Positions 43,882 to 47,781 of a stretch of DNA of 47,781 bases are shown here, one piece after another. Under the pieces are notes generated by a model, which saw nothing but the letters and a program-made list of their open reading frames with translations, was not told the origin of the DNA and ran no database searches. Each line of letters starts with the position of its first letter. The first letter of the stretch is position 1. Origin of the DNA: Deltaproteobacteria bacterium (GTDB lineage Bacteria; Desulfobacterota; Desulfobacteria; Desulfobacterales; Desulfosarcinaceae); assembly GCA_020444075.1 (NCBI GenBank), contig JAHLLR010000001.1, forward strand, positions 1 to 47,781, given 5' to 3'. Made by a program: the position numbers and the translations under genes.

Positions 43882-44252
43882 CAGGGTCTTGAAACAGGAA
43901 ATCAGCAACGGCCATACAAGGCTGAGTTCAGCGGTCATTGAATGCCGGTTATGGCAGGCGGACTTCCAATTGAGGATGTCCGCTTTTTTTGTCAGGGTCA
44001 ACCAACCCCAACCTATCGGGTATCCATGAGCCCTATTTCACGATCGATTCCGGTTCAGGACGGAAACCTTCGAACAGCGACGCGTCACCTTGAGGCCATG
44101 ATGATCCCCTGCCTGGTAACCGGCCGATAATTTTCGGACGAGGCGTATAAAGATTGGGCAAACTGATTTGACAAATGGCAGAGGTACTGGCAAGATTTAC
44201 CTATCCCTTTGTATAAACAGGATGATCAAGTTACCGAGTCCACGGTGTCCTG
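43882..44252. other. 371-bp intergenic region with terminator
   Basis: This holds the terminator of the zinc-ribbon gene (43958-43990) and a small palindrome GCTGAGTTCAGC at 43921-43932. The rest to 44252 has no convincing gene, and no clear promoter for the solute-binding protein gene was seen. Confidence 0.6.
43958..43990 (+). terminator. Rho-independent terminator after the zinc-ribbon gene
   Basis: GCGGAC (43958-43963) pairs with GTCCGC (43978-43983), with TCC/GGA pairs continuing inward, followed by seven T (43984-43990). It is 77 bp after the stop. Confidence 0.85.
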
Positions 44253-45017
44253 ATGAAATCACTCTGCATCATCACCTTGCTGTTGAGTCTGTCCATGCCC
44301 GCATCTGCCCAGGATACGGTCAAATGGGTGTTTACCAATTATCCGCCGGCAAACTTTCAGACGGAGGACGGCCACTTCCAAGGGTTTTTCCATGATATTG
44401 TGATGGAGGTGTTTGACCAGGGACTGGGCATCCATGTGGACATTGCCGTTTATCCCTGGAAGCGCTGCCAATCCATGGTCAAAGAGGGTGCCGCCGACAT
44501 CCTGGTCACCATCCCCACAGCGGAACGGCTGGAATACGCCGTCACCCACAGCCGGCCGGTCTGGACCAAACGCCGGATTCTCTATACTTATCAAGATCAT
44601 CCGAGAATCCAGGACATTCAGCGGATCAACGGACTGGACGATATCCATCGCGGTGGATACAAGGTCATCTCCTATCTCGGCAACGGATGGATGGAAAAAG
44701 AAGTCCAAGGAATCGGCATCCCCGTCACCTATGCCACAACCGTAGACGGCATGTACCGCATGCTGGCTGCCAAACGCGGAGACCTGATCATTGAAGAAAA
44801 AAGTCTGGCGGCACCGCGGATAACCGAGAAAGACCTTTCCGAAAGAATCGTTGAAACACGCGGTGTCGGCAGCGAAAGTGGTTTTCACATTCTGATCAGC
44901 AAAAAATCTCCTGCCGCCGGATTGATTTCCCGGATTGACCGGGAAGTTGAATCGATGCGAAGCCGTGGCCGACTGGATCAGATTTTTGCGGTTTACGGTA
45001 TGGCTGACGCAAGATAG
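44253..45017 (+). CDS. Periplasmic amino-acid-type solute-binding protein (SBP_bac_3)
   Basis: This 254-residue exported protein has a signal peptide (MKSLCIITLLLSLSMPASA-QDT, cleavage about residue 19) and a family 3 extracellular solute-binding domain over the rest. No transport permease or ATPase is next to it. The domain resembles the sensor part of the following gene, so it may work as a sensor or be a paralogue of that input domain rather than a transporter component. The start codon lacks a strong ribosome site. Confidence 0.83.
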   Translation: MKSLCIITLLLSLSMPASAQDTVKWVFTNYPPANFQTEDGHFQGFFHDIVMEVFDQGLGIHVDIAVYPWKRCQSMVKEGAADILVTIPTAERLEYAVTHSRPVWTKRRILYTYQDHPRIQDIQRINGLDDIHRGGYKVISYLGNGWMEKEVQGIGIPVTYATTVDGMYRMLAAKRGDLIIEEKSLAAPRITEKDLSERIVETRGVGSESGFHILISKKSPAAGLISRIDREVESMRSRGRLDQIFAVYGMADAR

Positions 45018-45206
45018 AGATCCCCACCAGTGCGCACCCGGCGCTTTTTGCAAACACGGGCAGGTCTTTTAAAAATAGAACATGATCGGCATGGCATAAC
45101 ACACCATCAGGGTTCGGTACGCCTGTACCGGTCCACAACTGGCCCGGCCGCTTTAAGTATGCCTCGGTTGACCTTCCTGCCCATTTAGATGTAAAAGCGT
45201 AAAATT

Positions 45207-45229
45207 GCTGCCCGTGAGCCACGGGCAGC
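45207..45229. other. Perfect 10-bp hairpin upstream of the phosphatase gene
   Basis: GCTGCCCGTG (45207-45216) pairs perfectly with CACGGGCAGC (45220-45229) around AGC. On the minus strand AATTTTA follows, so it could be a weak minus-strand terminator; on the + strand it is 53 bp before the start of the next gene and might act on its leader. Confidence 0.5.
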
Positions 45230-45281
45230 ATCGGTTTGGACGCAAACTGTTTTTTAGACATAAAAACAGAATACTATCCCC

Positions 45282-47354
45282 GTGGAAATACGAACCCGAT
45301 CCTTCTTTCTGCTCTTGCTCCTTGGCCTGTTATCGGCGATTGATGTATCTGCCGCCGGCCAGCGGATCATCGTGGGCCTTCATGACAACACACCCTTGAT
45401 CTTCACCGATTCGGACAGCCAGGTGAAGGGCATCGCTGTCGACCTTCTTACTTACATCGCCCGGAAAGAGGGTTGGGATATCCAATACTTTCAAGGCTCC
45501 TATGCCCAGTGTACCCAACGCCTGGAAACCGGCGTCATCGATCTGTTGCCGGGTATGGCGATGTCGGCACAGTTGGAAGATAAATTTACCTTCGGCAAGG
45601 AAACCATCGTTGCGAACTGGGGACAGCTCTATATCGCTTCAGATGCCACCTTCTCGGATATCCTTGACTTCCACGACAAGGATGTGGCGGCGGTTGAGGG
45701 GGATGTCTATTTTCAATTTTTTGAAACCATCCTGGAAAAATTCGAAATTCGCCCCCGATTTATCCTGGTGGACGACTATAGGCAAGTTTTGAAACTGGTC
45801 CACCAGAAGAAAGTCTCCGCCGGCATCGTTCCCCGGCTTTACGGCGTTTACTATGAAAAACGGTTCAGGGTACGCCAGAGTCCGATCAGTTTCAGGCCGA
45901 CGGATCTGCGGTTCGCCGTGGCCAGGGGCCGCAACGCATCCGTTATCCGTGCCTTGGACCGCCACCTGAAACAGCTGAAGGAAAACCCCAATTCGATCTT
46001 CTACCAATCGCTGGACCGGTGGACCCAAGGCGTCCGCAAAGTGACACTGCCCTTGTGGCTGCGCCCCTTGTGGGTACTGGGCATCATCGCCGGCATCATG
46101 GGGTTGATTATTGTGGGAAATGTATTTCTCAGAAAGCAGGTCAAACTGCGGACCGAGGCCTTGAAAACCACCATCGCGGAAAAAGAGAAGATCGAAAGTG
46201 AGCTGGCGGTGGCGCGGGAAATCCAGTTACAGCTGTTGCCAGGCAACTTCCCGGCAGCTCCCAGCCGGAAAGAGTTCGACATTTACGCCAGCCTGGAGCC
46301 GGCCCGCGAAGTGGGGGGAGATTTTTACGACTTTTTTTTCATCGATCGCAACTCCTTGTGTATCGTCATCGGGGATGTATCCGGCAAGGGGGTGCCCGCG
46401 GCCCTGTTCATGGCAATGACCAAAACCATGATCAAAGCCACGGCACGGCTGTTGGTGGAGCCGGAATACATTCTGGCCGATGTCAACCGGGAGATCTCCA
46501 GAAACAATCCGTCGCTCACTTTCGTAACGGTTTTCCTGGGTGTGCTGGACCTCAATACCGGAAACCTGACCTATACCTGCGCCGGCCACAATCCCCAGCT
46601 GTTTATCGGCCAAAAAGGAAATACGGTGCTTCTTGGCGACGCGCAATGTCCGGCCATCGGCCTGGACGATGCCTTCCAGTACCGGCAGGCCACCGTGCAG
46701 CTGCGGCATAAAGAGGGCCTGCTGTTGTATACCGACGGCGTTACCGAGGCACAAAATGACAAGAACCGTCTGTTTACGCAGGAATCCCTCATGAACACCG
46801 TCTCCCTGACCGCCGGCGTTACCCCCAAAGAACGGGTCATGGCGATCTTGTCCCAAATCCGGGAATTTACCGGGAGTCGCCCGCTGGATGATGATATGAC
46901 CCTGCTGGCGCTGTCCTATTTCTCGCCGAATCGGGTCAGTGAAGCCCACCAAACCATGGTGCTGAGAAATGACATCCGTGAAATGAGCCGAATTATAGAC
47001 GCGATCACCCGGATCGCGGATTCGGTTGACTGCCCACCGGTGGTGGTTCATGACGTCACTCTGGCCATGGAGGAGATATTCTCCAATATCGTCTTTTACG
47101 GATTCGGTGACGACCTGGATCACAACATCACCCTCCATCTGGTTATCGAAGGAGATGCCCTGATTCTGACGCTGCAGGATGAAGGCATTCCCTTCAACCC
47201 CTTGAATGTCCGCATCGGCCGTCGGGACAAGCCCCTGGAAGAGCGGGACAAGGGAGGGATGGGAATCACCCTGGCAAAAAATCTCATGGATCAGATGGAA
47301 TACCGTCGTGAGCGGGGTAAGAATATCATGCGAATGGAGAAACGATATCGGTAA
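45282..47354 (+). CDS. Sensor PP2C phosphatase with fused HATPase (RsbU/SpoIIE type)
   Basis: This 690-residue membrane protein has a signal peptide/anchor (about 5-25), a periplasmic SBP_bac_3 domain (about 28-245), a membrane helix (about 262-283), a coiled coil (about 285-315), a PP2C/SpoIIE phosphatase domain (about 320-520; Asp residues in REVGGDFYD, VIGDVSGKG and DDDMTLLAL) and a C-terminal HATPase_c/RsbW-like domain (about 545-680; N-box AMEEIFSNIVFYGF and GGMGITLAK). The start is GTG at 45282. It should sense a small solute and control a downstream STAS protein by dephosphorylation, with its own kinase domain as the opposite activity. The next gene is the STAS protein 18 bp away. Confidence 0.9.
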   Translation: MEIRTRSFFLLLLLGLLSAIDVSAAGQRIIVGLHDNTPLIFTDSDSQVKGIAVDLLTYIARKEGWDIQYFQGSYAQCTQRLETGVIDLLPGMAMSAQLEDKFTFGKETIVANWGQLYIASDATFSDILDFHDKDVAAVEGDVYFQFFETILEKFEIRPRFILVDDYRQVLKLVHQKKVSAGIVPRLYGVYYEKRFRVRQSPISFRPTDLRFAVARGRNASVIRALDRHLKQLKENPNSIFYQSLDRWTQGVRKVTLPLWLRPLWVLGIIAGIMGLIIVGNVFLRKQVKLRTEALKTTIAEKEKIESELAVAREIQLQLLPGNFPAAPSRKEFDIYASLEPAREVGGDFYDFFFIDRNSLCIVIGDVSGKGVPAALFMAMTKTMIKATARLLVEPEYILADVNREISRNNPSLTFVTVFLGVLDLNTGNLTYTCAGHNPQLFIGQKGNTVLLGDAQCPAIGLDDAFQYRQATVQLRHKEGLLLYTDGVTEAQNDKNRLFTQESLMNTVSLTAGVTPKERVMAILSQIREFTGSRPLDDDMTLLALSYFSPNRVSEAHQTMVLRNDIREMSRIIDAITRIADSVDCPPVVVHDVTLAMEEIFSNIVFYGFGDDLDHNITLHLVIEGDALILTLQDEGIPFNPLNVRIGRRDKPLEERDKGGMGITLAKNLMDQMEYRRERGKNIMRMEKRYR

Positions 47355-47372
47355 CCCGACAAGGAGAAACCA

Positions 47373-47741
47373 ATGAATTTATCGGTAACATCGAAGCAGA
47401 AAATGGACGGGGTTTACATGCTGTCGCCCTCCGGCCGACTGGACACCAGCACCTTTCCCATATTGGAGGAGCGGGTGGACAGAATACTCCAGGAAAAGCC
47501 CCACACCCTGGTGTTCGACATGGAAATGCTTGACTACATCTCCAGCATGGGAGTGCGGGTAATCGCCAAAGCCCAGAAAGCCATGAAGAGTTACAACGGC
47601 AAGGTGGTGCTGCTGAACCTGCAGCCCCAGATCCAAAAAGTATTCGACATCATCAAGGCCCTGCCATCCCAGCAGGTCTTTTCCACCATGGGAGAACTGG
47701 ACGACTACCTGGATCGCATGCAGCGGCAGGTAACGGGATAA
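47373..47741 (+). CDS. STAS-domain anti-sigma factor antagonist
   Basis: This 122-residue protein is a single STAS domain, like SpoIIAA/RsbV. The phospho-acceptor Ser is in the conserved LDYISSMGVRVI (residues about 49-60). AAGGAG precedes the ATG. It follows the PP2C/HATPase fusion by 18 bp and should be its substrate in a partner-switching system that ends in a sigma factor or other output, not seen in the window. Confidence 0.92.
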   Translation: MNLSVTSKQKMDGVYMLSPSGRLDTSTFPILEERVDRILQEKPHTLVFDMEMLDYISSMGVRVIAKAQKAMKSYNGKVVLLNLQPQIQKVFDIIKALPSQQVFSTMGELDDYLDRMQRQVTG

Positions 47742-47781
47742 TAATTGAAGGGGAATGATCACTTTCAAAAACAACGCTTCT

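Noticed and set aside
44896-45261. 121-codon open frame on the minus strand
   Set aside because: Antisense to the solute-binding protein gene and no protein-like features or ribosome site; a shadow of coding sequence and intergenic DNA.
47755-47781. Start of a further gene (ATG at 47755)
   Set aside because: Only nine codons are visible and the AAGGGG site is too close to the ATG, so the call is not supported.

Overview
The window looks like part of a chromosome of a GC-rich, strictly anaerobic, sulfate-reducing type bacterium, most probably Desulfobacterota (Desulfobacterales, Desulfosarcina-like). This is inferred from gene content, not from a marker gene. The reasons are Wood-Ljungdahl acetyl-CoA synthase genes, a CooT-type nickel protein, a soluble molybdopterin/Fe-S/FAD oxidoreductase cluster, a TauE/SafE permease beside a sigma-54 two-component system, and a probable selenoprotein.

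Layout. 1-4405: acsB (5' end cut off), acsC and acsE on the + strand, closed by a strong terminator. 4453-11009 (- strand): a six-gene redox operon. It encodes a molybdopterin catalytic subunit of the PsrA/PhsA type without a Tat signal, a four-cluster ferredoxin subunit, an FAD/NAD(P)H Fe-S protein, a 70-aa protein, a CBS-domain protein and a [2Fe-2S]/[4Fe-4S] protein. 11010-11642: a 633-bp divergent regulatory region with a sigma-54 promoter match facing each way. 11643-17136: TauE/SafE permease, two small membrane proteins, a PAS histidine kinase and a sigma-54 response regulator. A 116-bp palindromic element lies inside this block. 17179-21900: rhodanese with a coupled Hsp20 tail fragment, CooT, ferredoxin reductase-like protein, cobalamin adenosyltransferase, MFS transporter, upp and a small exported protein. 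22090-27793: priA, a DUF1573 gene with an in-frame TGA at the conserved Cys, an HAD phosphatase and an unrecognised 529-aa protein. 27835-34480 (- strand): K+ channel/RCK protein, threonine dehydratase, thiE, HD hydrolase, prfB with a programmed +1 frameshift, lnt and an unknown protein. 34840-47741: outer-membrane barrel, asd, a broken chemotaxis receptor, alpha/beta hydrolase, SWIM/SNF2 helicase, duplicated zinc-ribbon protein, periplasmic solute-binding protein, and a sensor-PP2C-HATPase fusion followed by a STAS protein.

How the genes fit together. acsBCE carry out the carbonyl/methyl condensation steps of the Wood-Ljungdahl pathway. The adjacent redox operon is a plausible source or sink of low-potential electrons for it, but its substrate cannot be read from sequence. 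CooT (nickel) and the cobalamin adenosyltransferase agree with the nickel and corrinoid needs of CODH/ACS metabolism. The response regulator near the paired sigma-54 promoters is the obvious candidate activator of both the redox operon and the permease.

The strongest unusual signal is the DUF1573 gene at 24675-25478. Its TGA falls exactly where the family has the first Cys of a CGC motif, and 178 further codons stay open in frame. That points to selenocysteine (a UGC motif), although the hairpin after the TGA is not a textbook SECIS. Other points of note are the paired sigma-54 promoters, the degenerate MITE-like palindrome, a 12-G tract inside the redox operon, a GAFTHA variant in the sigma-54 activator, and the methyl-accepting pseudogene.
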